From assembly GCA_001600415.1 (NCBI GenBank), contig BCJX01000003.1:696378-749656 (forward strand): a DNA stretch of 53,279 bases, written 5' to 3'. Positions 1 through 10,951 of this stretch are shown piece after piece. Numbering within the stretch: the stretch's first letter is position 1; each line of letters opens with the position of its first letter. Below the pieces are notes generated by a model. That model was given only the letters and a program-made list of their open reading frames with translations, did not search any database and was not told the DNA's origin. The translations under genes were made by a program, and so were the position numbers. The DNA is from Pascua guehoae. Lineage: Eukaryota; Basidiomycota; Tremellomycetes; Trichosporonales; Trichosporonaceae.

Positions 1-560
1 CCCCCGCCCCCCACCGTCCACCCCCGCTCCGGCTCCCTGGTACCCACTAGGCCACCCATGGTTGAAGACGATGGGCACCGCGTCCGGCCGGCTCGAGAAG
101 AGCGCGATAAAGTGCACCCTGTACTCGTGGCCCTTGTACTGCACCGTGCCAAAGAAGGACGGAAAGGACGCAATCTCAGCCTCTACCGCGCGCCTGGAGT
201 GTGAGCGTGTCAGTTGGAATCAGCCACGTCCATATCCCAGCATGGACAGCGTCGCCCCGATGTTCCGCGCTCGTCCCCCAGCCCGTCTCCAGCCAGCCCC
301 GTCTCCAGCCTCTGTCCCGCCTCCACGAACATCGGCTGCCCTCACCAGTCAAACGCCTTCCACTGCTCGAGAATCCCATCGAGCCAGTCGGCATGCACGC
401 CGAGGTGCTTGGGCCCCACGGAATTGTCCCACGTCACCTTGCGCGGCGCGGCGTTGGCGAGGCGCGCGCGCAGGTCGGCAATCGCGGCGTCCGGGACGCG
501 CGGGACGAATGGCGCCACGGGGATGGTTGGGGTGTGGGGAAAGTCGGCGTATGTGGGCAT
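1..560 (-). CDS. Epoxide hydrolase, N-terminal part (cut by window edge)
   Basis: Two exons are visible on the minus strand. Exon 1 (560 to 346) starts MPTYADFPHTPTIPVAP and exon 2 (193 to 1) runs off the window; the 152-nt intron has a GTGAG donor and a CAG acceptor and joins as EQWKAFDW-RAVEAEIASFP. This is the layout of the epoxide hydrolase N-terminal (EHN) domain, followed by the first alpha/beta-hydrolase strand: the stretch VPIVFNHGWPSGYQ holds the HGxP oxyanion-hole motif. The nucleophile Asp, the lid Tyr residues and the catalytic His would lie beyond the edge, so activity cannot be judged. Microsomal-type fungal enzymes of this family hydrate epoxides to diols, usually in detoxification. 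No signal peptide is evident in the first 20 residues. The family call is firm from EHN plus HGWP; the substrate is unknown. Confidence 0.85.
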
Positions 561-2547
561 CGTGTGCGTGAGTAGCCGCGTGGGGGGAGGGTGGGGTGGG
601 GTGAAGAAACAGGGTTGAACTAGTCCTTGTGGGTGAGAGGTATGGAAGAGGTGTTATGTATCGCTGGGTTGATGACGCGTGGTGCTCGGTCGGTAGTCAC
701 AGCAGCCAGTTGCCGGACCGGCCGACGCGCCGGCCGGTCGGTCATGTCCGCCGACCAGAGCAGTCCATGCTCACCTGCTCTTGCGCCCCGTACATATCTG
801 CATCGTGCAACAACAAACAGCTAGCAGCTAGCAGGTATCTCGAGCGGATTCCGACAAACGTGACATGGACAAACGTGTCCGATATCCACAGCTACAGCAT
901 ACCGCACGCGAACACGTTCGTAGCGGACCGATATCCAGACTCGTCTGTGGGGCATCTGGGAACGTGATGTCGACAAAACTCTTGCTCACGTGCTCATGTT
1001 GTCTCTGCGTCGCAAGGCCACGAGCGCGAGTGACTTGACTTTGTGACTCCTAACTCGGTTCTGATACCGTGGCCAGCAGACGGCGTCTGCCGCTGCGCGC
1101 TGCACAGCGTGCCAGGTATGTGTACCGTTCTGCAGAGTCACAGATTGCGGGCGCAAACGATGGCCCGGCGCGAGCCTGGTCTCTGCGGGATAGACTGCTT
1201 GGATAAGGCCCGTGAAAGGAGTGAGTTGGGACGGGGTAGGTCGTGTGGCACTACGCTGTTGTGGGCTGCGCAGAACCACGGCGCCCCCACTGGCCATTGA
1301 TAGACTGAGCCTCGAGCCTCGAGCCACACGAGCTCACTAGGTCTTGAGTCTACCACTCGGCCGTCTCATCGTAACTGACGTACCCGTTTCAGAGTGCTAC
1401 TGCGCCCTCGACGGCAGAGGATGTCCCAGGTGCAGGATTGCCACGGCCAGTGTCCTTGCCAGTGTCCCGTTGGGTTCAAAGTGGTTTACTTACCACGCGG
1501 AAGAGCTTCTGAACTGTGCCCAATGCAGACTGCCAGTCGAGAAGGGAAGCCATAGGCGGCACCGCGAGTAGACAGTTGTGGCGATATGGGCTTGTGGCAT
1601 TGGGGCCGATTGTAGACTCACCCAGTGGCAGGTCAAGATGGCGAGGCAAGTCTGTTGCTCACTGCTCTTCTCACGCGGGCTGGGTTGGACTGCGCAGCGC
1701 GTCACTTACTGTACAAGGCAGCCAAGGCGGCCCCTTCAGCCCCTCGCACGATGTACCTGCATCTTTCTTCGCCACCGCGTCATGGTATCACTATGCCCCA
1801 ATGTCGTGAGCATGGTACGTATGCGCCTCTCCAGTCATTCCAACTCGTCACGGCGCTACGCGCTCCGTCATGACCTGCCAGATCGCTTGATGTATATATA
1901 GAACCTGCAGGTCTGACATCTGACAACATGCACAGGCCTTGCTCAACTAGACTACCCGGGCTGGGTAACACGTCTTAACGCTCACGAAGCACGGGCGGCG
2001 GTATACAAGCCCTTCGGCCGCCGGGCAACCGCGGCGCCCTTCATCGTCTGCCTTTGGCGAATCGTCACGATCAGACTATGCGACCACGGTCCGCCCGTCA
2101 TCACGCCCTTTGATGGTCTGGGCGACGGGCGGAATGGCTCGTCGCCGGTTGCGCTGAGCGATATCTTCCATGCCCCACTGCGGTCTTGACCATCTACCGC
2201 TCGCCGCTCACATTCTTCACACGCCCCATTCCTGCACGTTCCCACATCCGAGACTCGCAACTAACGGATAACCGCGGGGCGTGCATGCGTGCATCGTTGC
2301 AGAAGCGACATGTGCGCAGGCCTTGACGCCCAAAGGTGGGGGGCCGGGACTGCACGTTGGTGCCCTCGGTGGTTGCTACTTGACAGCAGGCAAGTTTATC
2401 GCCCCCTCTTCACACTCTTTTCTCCCATCCCACAACACAGCAGAACGCTAGCCACACTAGCCAGCTCGCGCCAAACTCGTCTCGTCCACGGCCAGCGCCC
2501 CCTTGCCTCCCCGATACCCTGTCCCACACGCACTTAACATAAAGCCC
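561..2547. other. Intergenic region between epoxide hydrolase and DUF6534 gene
   Basis: About 2 kb separates two divergently transcribed genes. Several open frames of 60-110 codons occur on both strands, but none shows a domain, consistent codon use or splice signals, so I read them as chance. Visible structure is limited to a 9-bp GC-rich palindrome (716-739), a short CTCGAGC direct repeat near 1307-1325 and a TATA-like run (TATATATA) near 1890. Confidence 0.6.
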
Positions 2548-4683
2548 ATGCTTCACCTCTTGCCCCGGCACCACACGAACAGCGAAATGCTCGGCCCGCT
2601 GACAGAGTCCGAGGCCGCGGCGCTCTTTGCGCCGAGCAAGGTGAGCCTGCCCCGAACCGCACCCGACGAGCACAAGTACACTGACTCTGCAGACCTTTTC
2701 GCTCCGGGCGCTCTTCTCTCTGTCGCCCATCGACCTGTTCCTCCTGCAAGTAGTCGCCTCCCTTTGTCCCAGCGCTGACATCCAGCGGCGTGTTCACGAT
2801 GATGCTCGCGACGTACATCAACGGTGACCACAAGGACCACTGGTGGGCGCGCCTCGCCGTCGGTATCGTCGCCGTCATGGCGTATACCATTTCTGGTGAG
2901 ATGCGGGCGCGGGTGGGGTGCTCACCCCGCAGGCTATATTACGTGGTGGACGACGTACCTCGTATGTTTTCTCCTTGCCGTGTGCTGTGTGCTGCCTTTG
3001 CCGGTTTAGCATTGGAACTGGGAGTCTGACCAGGACAGTTTGTCGCAAACTTTGGGCTTTCGCAGGAATTCATCGAGACGGAATATATGTGAGTCGAGAG
3101 AGTGTCGGTACCCAAAGTGTGTGCGTTCGTCGTATGAACGTATCGAAGGCCGCGGCGCGGAACATTACAGTACAGTACGGGGTAGATGTGTGGTGAACAC
3201 GCTCTCGGCGTTGCCCTTGTCCAAGCGTCGTGTCCACAAGTTGGGACATGCGGTTACCTGCTCCCACTTCCCTGGCCAGATATCCAAGGCGAGGCAGTCC
3301 ACTTCCGACGGTAGCACATTCACCCCTCGCCCAACAATGCGGACCCACATTTCGAGCAGATACACTCTGTGGGTCGACATCAGCTTGCTTGGACATGGGC
3401 GATTGTAATGCGCAAGCCTGTGTGTCGGCTCTGTGTAGGGTCGGTTTGCTGACAAGACAGGTCGTGGTTCTCGCCCATGAACTGCATCACGAGTAGCACG
3501 ACCCAGGCCTTCTTCGCCTACCGCGCCTTTCTCATCTCGGGCCGCAACTACTTTGTCCTCGCTGGTATCTGGGTACGTCCACCGTGCCCGTGCGCGCTGA
3601 CCACCCAGGTCCTCATCCTAACGTCGTGAGTGGCGCCTGCCTGTGTTCAGAACAGGCCTGACAGCCCCAGCCTGTCGTGTGCCATCAGCACAAAGGTCAT
3701 ATTTGGCAACCTCCGCACCGCGCTCGACGCCTACGACGTCCGCATTCGTGAGTAGTAGCATCCGAGCAGCGCAGTAGCATCAGAGCAGCCGCTTACGATC
3801 CCCAGCGCTGGTCATGTGAGTTTTACCCAGCAGCTGTTGGGGTGGTGTTCTTACGAAGCACAGCTGGCTGGTGGCAGCCATGACGGCCGACCTGGTCATC
3901 ACGGTCACGATGCTCTACGGGCTCCTCAAGGCGCGCACCGGCTGGGCCCACTCGGACAAGGTAACAACCACAATAACCCACTCGCCGCACACTGACGCCA
4001 GGTTGTCGGCCGCCTTATGCGCCTCAGTCTCCAGTCGCAGATGCCCCCCGCCGCCTTTGCCGTCATGTTCATGGCCCTCCACCGTGCGTACCATTCGTTG
4101 GGACAAAGTACTAACCACGCCAGTGGCCGAGCCGTCCAACCTCCTCGGCTCAGTGTTCCAGATCGTCCAGTCAAAGCTGTACGGCATCGGCCTGCTCTAC
4201 TCGTACGTCCCCCAGCCTTGGAGTGACTCACGCGCAGGCTCAACCAGCGCGCAAACTTCCTGCCCCATACTCTCCAGGGTCAAGGAACCTACACCGTCAG
4301 TAACCATAACCTGCCCCAGGTCTAGCACTCACTCACGCCCCAGGCACAAGTCTTTGGCGGGTCCCGGGGCACGCGCGTGCACCACCCCGTCGCGATCCAG
4401 GTCGACGTCGAGACCGAGACATACCGCAGCGTGAGCCGCAAAGGTAGCTTGTGCTAACACACAGCCGGCAAACAAGTACCAGGGCCCGAGCAGGCACCTC
4501 GCGGGACCCGCGCGCATGTCGAACATCGACGACGAGTCGGATGCAGACGACAAGACTGCAGCGGCCGACTCGGCGTCCGCGCAGAGGTCCACAAAGGGGA
4601 CTGCCACCGCGTTCAATAGCTTCAACAGCAAGGTCCAGCTCACCCCGCCTACGCCCCGGTCCGCGTCGCCCGCGACTGCCTGA
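2548..4683 (+). CDS. DUF6534-type seven-transmembrane protein
   Basis: The gene has about 13 exons. Later boundaries are clear: 2933-2961, 3039-3088, 3461-3572, 3609-3625, 3671-3747, 3806-3815, 3864-3960, 4002-4083, 4124-4202, 4238-4295, 4344-4430, 4465-4683. The spliced product carries hydrophobic segments typical of the basidiomycete DUF6534/DUF6533 membrane proteins: KDHWW after helix 1, TTQAFFAYRAFLISGR, IWLVAAMTADLVITVTMLYG, and the hallmark end KLYGIGLLYSLNQRANF, followed by a polar Ser/Thr/Asp-rich tail. The family sits in membranes and its function is unknown. The first junctions are uncertain: exon 2693-2721 joins to 2786-2895 in frame only through a weak GTCGCC donor. Two in-frame starts are possible (2548 or 2587). 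Exons of 17 and 10 nt are needed to keep the helix before AMTADL intact. Confidence 0.8.
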
Positions 4684-5196
4684 GCCATGGAACGCATGGA
4701 GCGCTGGACGCGTGCGTTGAGGTGATTAACCGATTTTTGCCCACCGCGCCGCCCGCGCTGCCCGCGCTGCACAATTGTACATGACACAGTACAGCGCTTC
4801 GTACCCGTCTGTCCTTTCTGTCGGAGATTGTCCCCTTTCGTACTCCATAATCCTCCCCATCTCATTCCCACAGCTCTACTTCTTGTTACATTGTAGATTG
4901 TCTCTGATGCCTGCATCGCTTCACAAGCGAGCTAGTCCCTTCATGTAAACACTGTCAAACTGTCCATGGCGCTCTTGCAATGTTACGACCGCCACAGGCC
5001 AGCACTCCGGAGAACACCCGAGAGAGAACAATCCCTCTTCTGAGCTCTGGTGGTGCCATGATCCCCCCCACAAGTCAACAGCCACATCACATCCAAATGC
5101 TGTCGACCACTTTGTTTCTGGAACCAAGGGTTACGAGGCCACACAGGACGACATGGGCAGAGACCATCGCCTAGCCAGCCGCCAATCACGGCTACC
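4684..5196. other. Intergenic region
   Basis: This 513-bp stretch holds the 3' flank of the DUF6534 gene and the upstream flank of the ThuA-like locus, both on the plus strand. No RNA gene, repeat or conserved open frame was recognised. Confidence 0.5.
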
Positions 5197-6290
5197 ATGT
5201 TGGCCTCGTTGGCGGCCATCTTCACCCCCGTGCTCGCGTGCACTTTGGTCATCGCAAAGCCCAGTCCCGCCTCGGCCCCCGTCTTACGCGTTCTCGTCTT
5301 GACCAATACTGAGGGCTTGCGCCATGACTCGATCCCCAAGGCCATCGAGGTCCTCAAGAAGAGCGGGGCAGACTACAACGTCCTCGTCGACTTTTCAGAG
5401 TGAGTAGCTCACCTTCCGCACGTGGGGAGCGCCGTCCTTGCGTTTGACGCGCGCTCACACACCTCAGAGATTCCACCATGTTGTCCGACACCAATCTGAC
5501 CGCCGACGACCGTGTGCTGTTTGTATCCGTGAGAAGAAAGTATGCCACACGACCACCGGCCCGGTTACGCACACTGGCGCTGATACAAGACACAGTCCTC
5601 GACGCCGACCAGCAGGGCTCGTTGGCAAAGTGTCTTGAATCGGGCCGCGTCTATGTCGGCGTCCACCTGGCTTGTGGCACCCTCCGGAACATGACCACGT
5701 ACCAGGCCGCCGTCGGTGGTGAGTACCTACATCTCCCACTCGCCGCATCGCTGACACGCAGCCATCTTCGACTACCACCCGGAGCAGCAGGTTGCTGTGC
5801 GTCGTCTGTCCCGCCCCCGACCACTCGCACCACGACTGACGCTGTCGACCTTGATGCCTCTCACCAAGGAACCACCCCGCCACCGCCGACGTTCCCGACA
5901 AGTGGACATTCTCAGAAGACGTCTACTTCTACCAGTCTGACCCTCGCGAGATGGGTGCCAACCGTTCCCCTCACAGTCGACAAGTCCAAGCTCGACAGTC
6001 GGTATATATTTACGGCCCTCTTGGCTACGCTCGCCTGTCCCCCGCTCGTCCCGCTGATTTGCCAGACCCTAACGTGAACCCTAGCCAACCGATCAAGAGC
6101 GGCATCCCGCACCCCATTGCCAAGTTGCGGATGCCACTCGAAAATCGCACGTTTTCATCTGCTCATGACCAGCATGGTACATTGAGAAGCCTCAAGTACG
6201 GCGTCATGGTTGAGGGTGCTCCCAAGCACGGCCGCGCCTTGTACACCTCGCTCGGCCACACCAGTGAAAATGTCGTCTATTTTTGAGTTT
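5197..6290 (+). pseudogene. Secreted ThuA-like (trehalose-utilisation domain) gene, probably decayed
   Basis: The start encodes a signal-peptide-like N-terminus (MLASLAAIFTPVLACTLVIA) and then VLRVLVLTNTEGLRHDSIPK, the opening strand and loop of the ThuA-like / class I glutamine-amidotransferase-like fold. Family blocks follow in order: VYVGVHLACGT, AAVGAIFDYHPEQQ, NHPATADVPDKWTFSEDVYF, VPLTVDKSKLD and GRALYTSLGHTSENVVYF. They cannot be joined into one frame by ordinary splicing. The blocks around 5870-5940 and 5965-5996 lie in different frames, separated by one extra base near 5965 with no splice signal. Near 5840-5870 no AG acceptor restores the frame. The usual C-terminal end (HHxGG-like) appears near 6287 in yet another frame after a stop. 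Either the locus is a pseudogene or the assembly has indels here. Intact relatives are secreted or carbohydrate-linked proteins of uncertain enzymology. Confidence 0.6.
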
Positions 6291-6637
6291 GCATCATGGC
6301 GGCAGGCACCGCGTCTGCCGACGTCCCGGACATTGCTTGGCGAATCTCTATGTAGCTCCGAGTACAAAAATTCGCCTTGTCTCACTTACGCGTCCGAGTC
6401 GCTGCTCGTTAATCGTCGAGTGTCTGCGCTCGAGTGGCTCCTTGGTGGCTTGGGAGTTGCAGAGTTTTATTAACCGTTATTAACGATGACAACTTACGGC
6501 ACCCCGCCCTTGTCGTTCAAGGCACCCGACACTAACCGCTTCAGCAGCTCGGAAACATGACGCGCGTCCGATTGTGGCTTCCACCTCCCTCACACCTCGC
6601 TCAACTGTCAAGCTCAACCGCCCACACCCCAGCCATC
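6291..6637. other. Intergenic region upstream of the FSH1-type hydrolase
   Basis: The first part may still hold ThuA-like C-terminal remains in a shifted frame (about 6287-6340). The rest is the upstream flank of the serine hydrolase gene. No other feature is recognisable. Confidence 0.45.
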
Positions 6638-7391
6638 ATGCCCCTCCGCATCCTCTGCTTACACGGCTTCAGCGGCAAATCTTCGGTCCTCCCTCGCCGC
6701 CTGCCTCCCGCCCTGCATGCACATGACCTCGTGTTCATCGACGGCCCCCACGCCGTTGCCCCGGGGCGAGCGTGGTGGCGCGCCCAGACCCGGGGCGGCC
6801 AAGTGGTCTACGAAGGCTGGGACGAAACGAAGGCATATCTCGCACACGTGTTTGAGAGCCAGGGCCCATTCGACGGCGTGCTCGGCTTTAGCCAGGGCGC
6901 CGTGCTGACCGGTGTCCTGTGTGCGCTCCAGCACCAGTCCCGCTCTGGTTCCAATCCCTCGGCATCAGAGTCCGAGTCCAAGTTCGACTTTTCCTTTGCT
7001 GTCATGATTGGGGGGTTCCTGCCACGCGACGCTTCGTTGCGCGCCCTCTTTCCCTCTCCCTCTGGTCCCGGAGACGCCGGCGCCAAACTCGACGTGCCCT
7101 CGCTCCACGTCTGGGGGCGCGGGGACGACGTTGTGCCTCCCGCCGCGAGCGAGCGGCTGGCGGGCGTATTCAACGCGCCGGCCACAATCGTGCACAGGTG
7201 AGTGTACGAACGGGACGGCGAGATTGAAAGGTACTCGCCACCGTGGGATGCGGATGACAATAATGAAAGGGGCAAGAAAAGTGCAGAGCTAACGCAGCAG
7301 CGGCGGGCACGTCGTCCCTGCTCATGACGGGTGGCAAGTGTTTCTCGACGAGCAGATGGCGCACAAGGCATGTGGCGCCGGGCGATTCTAG
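6638..7391 (+). CDS. FSH1-family serine hydrolase
   Basis: Two exons, 6638-7197 and 7301-7391, encode 216 residues, the usual size of the family (FSH1/OVCA2, serine hydrolase FSH domain). The protein opens MPLRILCLHGFSGKSSVLP, a beta strand plus HGF oxyanion segment. It has the nucleophile elbow GFSQGAVL (Ser near residue 88), the acid in VWGRGDDVVPP, and the catalytic His in GGHVVPAHDG, which is supplied by the short second exon. All three triad residues are therefore present. The chosen ATG sits just before the conserved first strand; an in-frame upstream ATG at 6557 would add a low-complexity leader. Fungal FSH proteins are small cytosolic esterases or thioesterases; some serve polyketide clusters, but no such cluster is seen here. 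The substrate is unknown. Confidence 0.9.
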
Positions 7392-8646
7392 TCGCACGCG
7401 CGCCAATTCTCAACATGCCACTACGGTAGGCCGGCCTGGGGATTAATAACACGAGGTCGGGGACGCGGGCTTCCAGCAGAGTCGCTCACGCTGTGCCACT
7501 GTGTCGGGACGCTTGGGATTTGCCGACGTCTTGTCGAGGACAAGAGGTTCTGGTGACCTATAGCACATGGGACGGAGAGACGGACTGCACCGCCACGTTG
7601 CCTACCTCTGTGGCGCGGCCCCTTGGGTACCTCCAGCAGAGCGCGGAGAAGCAGTCCCAGTGCACCCGTTTGCCTAAAACTCCCATGTAGTTTCGATGCG
7701 CCCTCCTGAGGATGAATCCCGAATGTCACTCGAGCCAGAGCCAGTAGTGACAGAGTTGGGATGCCGTGATGCGAAAGCGCGATACTGCAGAAAGGACGAG
7801 GCAGACTATGGGCCGGCCAACCCGCCGATCCGCCGAATCGCAGAGGTCAGAAGCCAAAGCCCGTCTCGGCTCTCGGGTACACTCTCTGAATGGCGACAAA
7901 CAGGGCGGTATGGTGCGGATCAGTGCGGATTCTTCATGTCCTGGCCGAGAGACTACATGGAATCACTTTATCACGCATGTTGCATTGTTGCGCTGCGGCC
8001 GAGATAATGTTCGCACTGACCGAGGGGCTTCGCTGGGGAACGTGGCCCGTTTGGAGCGGCTGGTGGGCCTAGTTGCGTCGATGGACGCGCCCCGTTACGG
8101 CTCCCAAGGACGCAGAACACAGGACGACTGTCACACCCATTCTCACGCTCTCCAGCTCCCTTTATCCGCTTAGCATATTGGCATGATGCCGTTGGGATGC
8201 GACTGGCCCAACACGCGCATGTTGATCAGCTGTCTGCAACCTCCCATGGCATCTATGACATGTCCACCAATCCCCGAACGATCGTGACGCGGCAGCCTGA
8301 CAAGGTCCCCGAGTCGTCTCGCAGCTCACAAGAAACCACTTAGGAACGCGTCGTCGATGGCTCATTCCCAGTTCTCTTCCGGCCACTCTCTGCCCACGGG
8401 TGCAACCGGCCGACACTCAACGCCTGCCCTCCCAGCCGTCCACGCTGAGCACGACAAAACCCCCCTGTTCTGCCCTTCCCCCCACCCCCCCTGGCATCAC
8501 ACCACCCCTCAGAGCCCCAATCTTGCGCATCCAGCTCCACGCGCTCACGCTCACGCTGTTCGCTCTCCCACGTACACATGCCGCACGTCATCCATACGTG
8601 TCTATCGTACAACCCCAGACTAGATCTCGTGTGCCGTACCGAGTAC
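7392..8646. other. Intergenic region between convergent genes
   Basis: About 1.25 kb lies between the convergent FSH1-type gene and NHP2. Short open frames show no recognisable domain. A C-rich tract lies near 8460-8490. No RNA gene was identified. Confidence 0.5.
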
Positions 8647-9821
8647 CTAGTACGCGGGGGCATTCTCGAGCTTCTTGACCTCTTCGAGGCACTCGTCGAG
8701 GCTCTCCTTCCACTCGGTGTCGTCGGCCTTGGCGTCCTTGCGCTTGGATGGTGTGGAGCTGGGGGTTAGTGGGGTGGGGTGGGGTGGGGTGGGGTTGGGA
8801 GGGGAAATTGAATTGTGGTGGGAGGGAGGGTTGCGAGATGTGGGAGAAGTTGAATAGAGATTCAGCCTCGAGGGCGGCGAACAGCGGGTATAGTGGAGAC
8901 GAAGTCGGATGATGGTATAGATCGTGAGCAAGGGGGTACACGCCCCACAAGCCAACCCAAGGGATCCGACGACGCAAATCGTAGCCCACGCCTGATAACT
9001 CACCAGATAAGAACACACGACGTGGCGCGCTTGGTTCCCGATGCGGCGCCGAGCTCCTCCCTGCAGGTCAGCATTGTGCAACTCCACTGGGCCGGTATCT
9101 CCATCACTGTGAACTGGGCTTGACACGAGCCACGCCCAAACACCCTCCCTCCTCCTTGTCCCAGCACCAGTCCAGCTCCAGCTCGGCTCCTTTCCTCCTT
9201 GACGTCCCACACGCAGCACACGCATACGCACTTGCTCAGGACCCAGCAGTACTCGACACCCTTGGTCTCCTCGGCGAGCAGGGGCAGGTGGGAGAGGACG
9301 TCAATGGGCGTAATGTTGGACGCGAGGAGCAAGAGGCCCTGCTCGCCCTTGCGGAGCGCCTTGACGACCTCCTTGACGCCGCGCTTGAGCTGGCGCGCCT
9401 TGCTTGCGCGCTTGACGCTCTTGAAGAGCTTCTTGGACAGCTTCTTGCCGGCAAGCGGGACGGCTATGGGCGTGATGGCCTCGAGGGGCACCTCGAATTC
9501 GGCCTGAGTGTGAGTGACGAGCTACGAGCTGCGAGCGTAGCGAGCTGCGAGTTGGGGTGGGATGTGGGCTCAGCCGTAGTGGGAAATAGGCGGGAGGCAA
9601 CAGCGCAGTGCCCATACGTCCAACCCCATCAACCCTACCCGGTCCATCATCCCACTTCTCTGCCCGACATCCACACGACCTACCTTGACATCCTTGTCCT
9701 CTTCGGCGGCCAGACTCTTGCGCTTCTCCTTCTTGGCCTTCTTGTCGTCGGCACCGAGCTCGGCCGCGTCGCTCTTGCGCTTCTTCTTCTTCTCCTCCTT
9801 GAGCTCGGCGTCCTTGGCCAT
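8647..9821 (-). CDS. NHP2: H/ACA ribonucleoprotein subunit Nhp2 (L7Ae family)
   Basis: Four exons (9821-9684, 9503-9232, 9060-9004, 8758-8647) give 192 residues. The N-terminus is a Lys/Glu-rich basic tail (MAKDAELKEEKKKKRKSD). The L7Ae/L30e/Gadd45-type RNA-binding fold follows: KKLSKKLFKSVKRASKARQL, then KRGVKEVVKALRKGEQGLLL, ASNITPIDVLSHLPLLAEE and ELGAASGTKRATSCVLI. A short helix ends the protein (EWKESLDECLEEVKKLE), as in yeast Nhp2. In this family the protein binds H/ACA snoRNAs with Cbf5, Nop10 and Gar1 for rRNA pseudouridylation in the nucleolus. The RGVKE kink-turn contact segment is intact. The last intron (8759-9003) contains a GGGGT array. The gene is divergent from the aldehyde dehydrogenase, sharing a 394-bp promoter region. 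Confidence 0.95.
8770..8803 (+). repeat. GGGGT tandem array in the last NHP2 intron
   Basis: Five consecutive GGGGT units followed by GGGTTGGGAGGGG lie within the final intron of NHP2, with the G-rich strand antisense to the gene. The spacing suits an intramolecular G-quadruplex on the non-transcript strand; the NHP2 pre-mRNA would carry the C-rich complement. Confidence 0.8.
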
Positions 9822-10215
9822 TGTGGATGTGTGCGTGTGCGGGGTGGGTCCGGGGTCGGGGTGGCAGCAAGGTAGTGGTCGCTGCTGGATGAGTGCTTGC
9901 GGCTGCCGTTCGATCAGAAGCAAGCGAGCGGCCTTGTTACAACTGGACGCAGAAAGACTAGGATATTTCGAAAACGAAAATGTAGTCTGACGTGGACTTT
10001 TAATGACAATGCCACGTGGGTAAAGGCCGACTGATATGGTAGAGGAGCGGGGGCATATCCACGTGGGTTGTTCGGCGGTAACCGACGGCAACATCCGACG
10101 CCGACGCGTGGAGTGGATCCCTTGAGAGCTTTGGCTTCAGGTCTCGTCGAACAACATTACACAAGCTTATCCACCAACCTCCTTACACTCTACCCCGCTC
10201 CGACACACATCCACC
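9822..10215. promoter_or_regulatory. Bidirectional promoter region NHP2 / aldehyde dehydrogenase with two CACGTGGG boxes
   Basis: This 394-bp spacer separates two divergent start codons. It contains two CCACGTGGG motifs with E-box cores at 10013-10018 and 10060-10065, about 47 bp apart. CACGTG is the core recognised by bHLH factors of the Cbf1/Pho4 type in fungi. Occupancy and target direction are inferred, not shown. Confidence 0.5.
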
Positions 10216-10890
10216 ATGGTCGACGTCAACATCCAAACCACAATCTCGCCCTACACGCAAAAGCCTGTCTGCACGCGCCCGCTCCTCAGCGCCGCCGAGC
10301 TCGACGCGGTCATTTCCGAGGCGGTCAAGGCCCAAAAGGCGTGGCGCAAGGTGCCCATCCACGAGCGCCAGGCCATTGCCGAGAAATGGGTCGTGAGTGG
10401 TGCCGCAGGTACATGGTTGGGTGTTGGACGATGCTTGCAGTGCAGACCCAGCGGCCTAGTGGGGTACCCACTCGGACTCGTATTCGGTCCCGTCAGGTGG
10501 CGACTTGTCGCGACTTGTCGTCTGGCGGGGTGCACGGGCGGCAGCGAGTTGGAGCACAGTTGCTTTATACCTGCACGAATCATGAGCTGCTCCCACGTGC
10601 TGACATCCAGACCGAGATTGAGAACAACGCAGACATCCTCGCCGAGGACCTCGCGCTCCAGATGGGCCGGTACGTTGTCTCTCCGTTCCGGACTCGTCCT
10701 CGCTTGGGAGGGGGGGGTTACCGTCCGTGTCCTCGTCACGACTATTCTGGGACACGGATAACACGTGGGCACGGTGACCAGTACGGCAGCGCTCGTCCCT
10801 ATCCGGCATGGACGGCGGGCATGCTATCTGTGCAGCGGAGACTGCATTTCCACACATGGAGCGTGGGGCTCCACCCGTGCTCACCCCACT

Positions 10891-10951
<61 letters not shown>

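Noticed and set aside
561..2547. Numerous 60-110-codon open frames upstream of the DUF6534 gene
   Set aside because: No recognisable motif, no continuity through splice sites, and similar density on both strands.
8770..8803. GGGGT array considered as an interstitial telomere
   Set aside because: The unit GGGGT does not match the usual fungal TTAGGG-type repeat, the array is very short and it sits inside an NHP2 intron.
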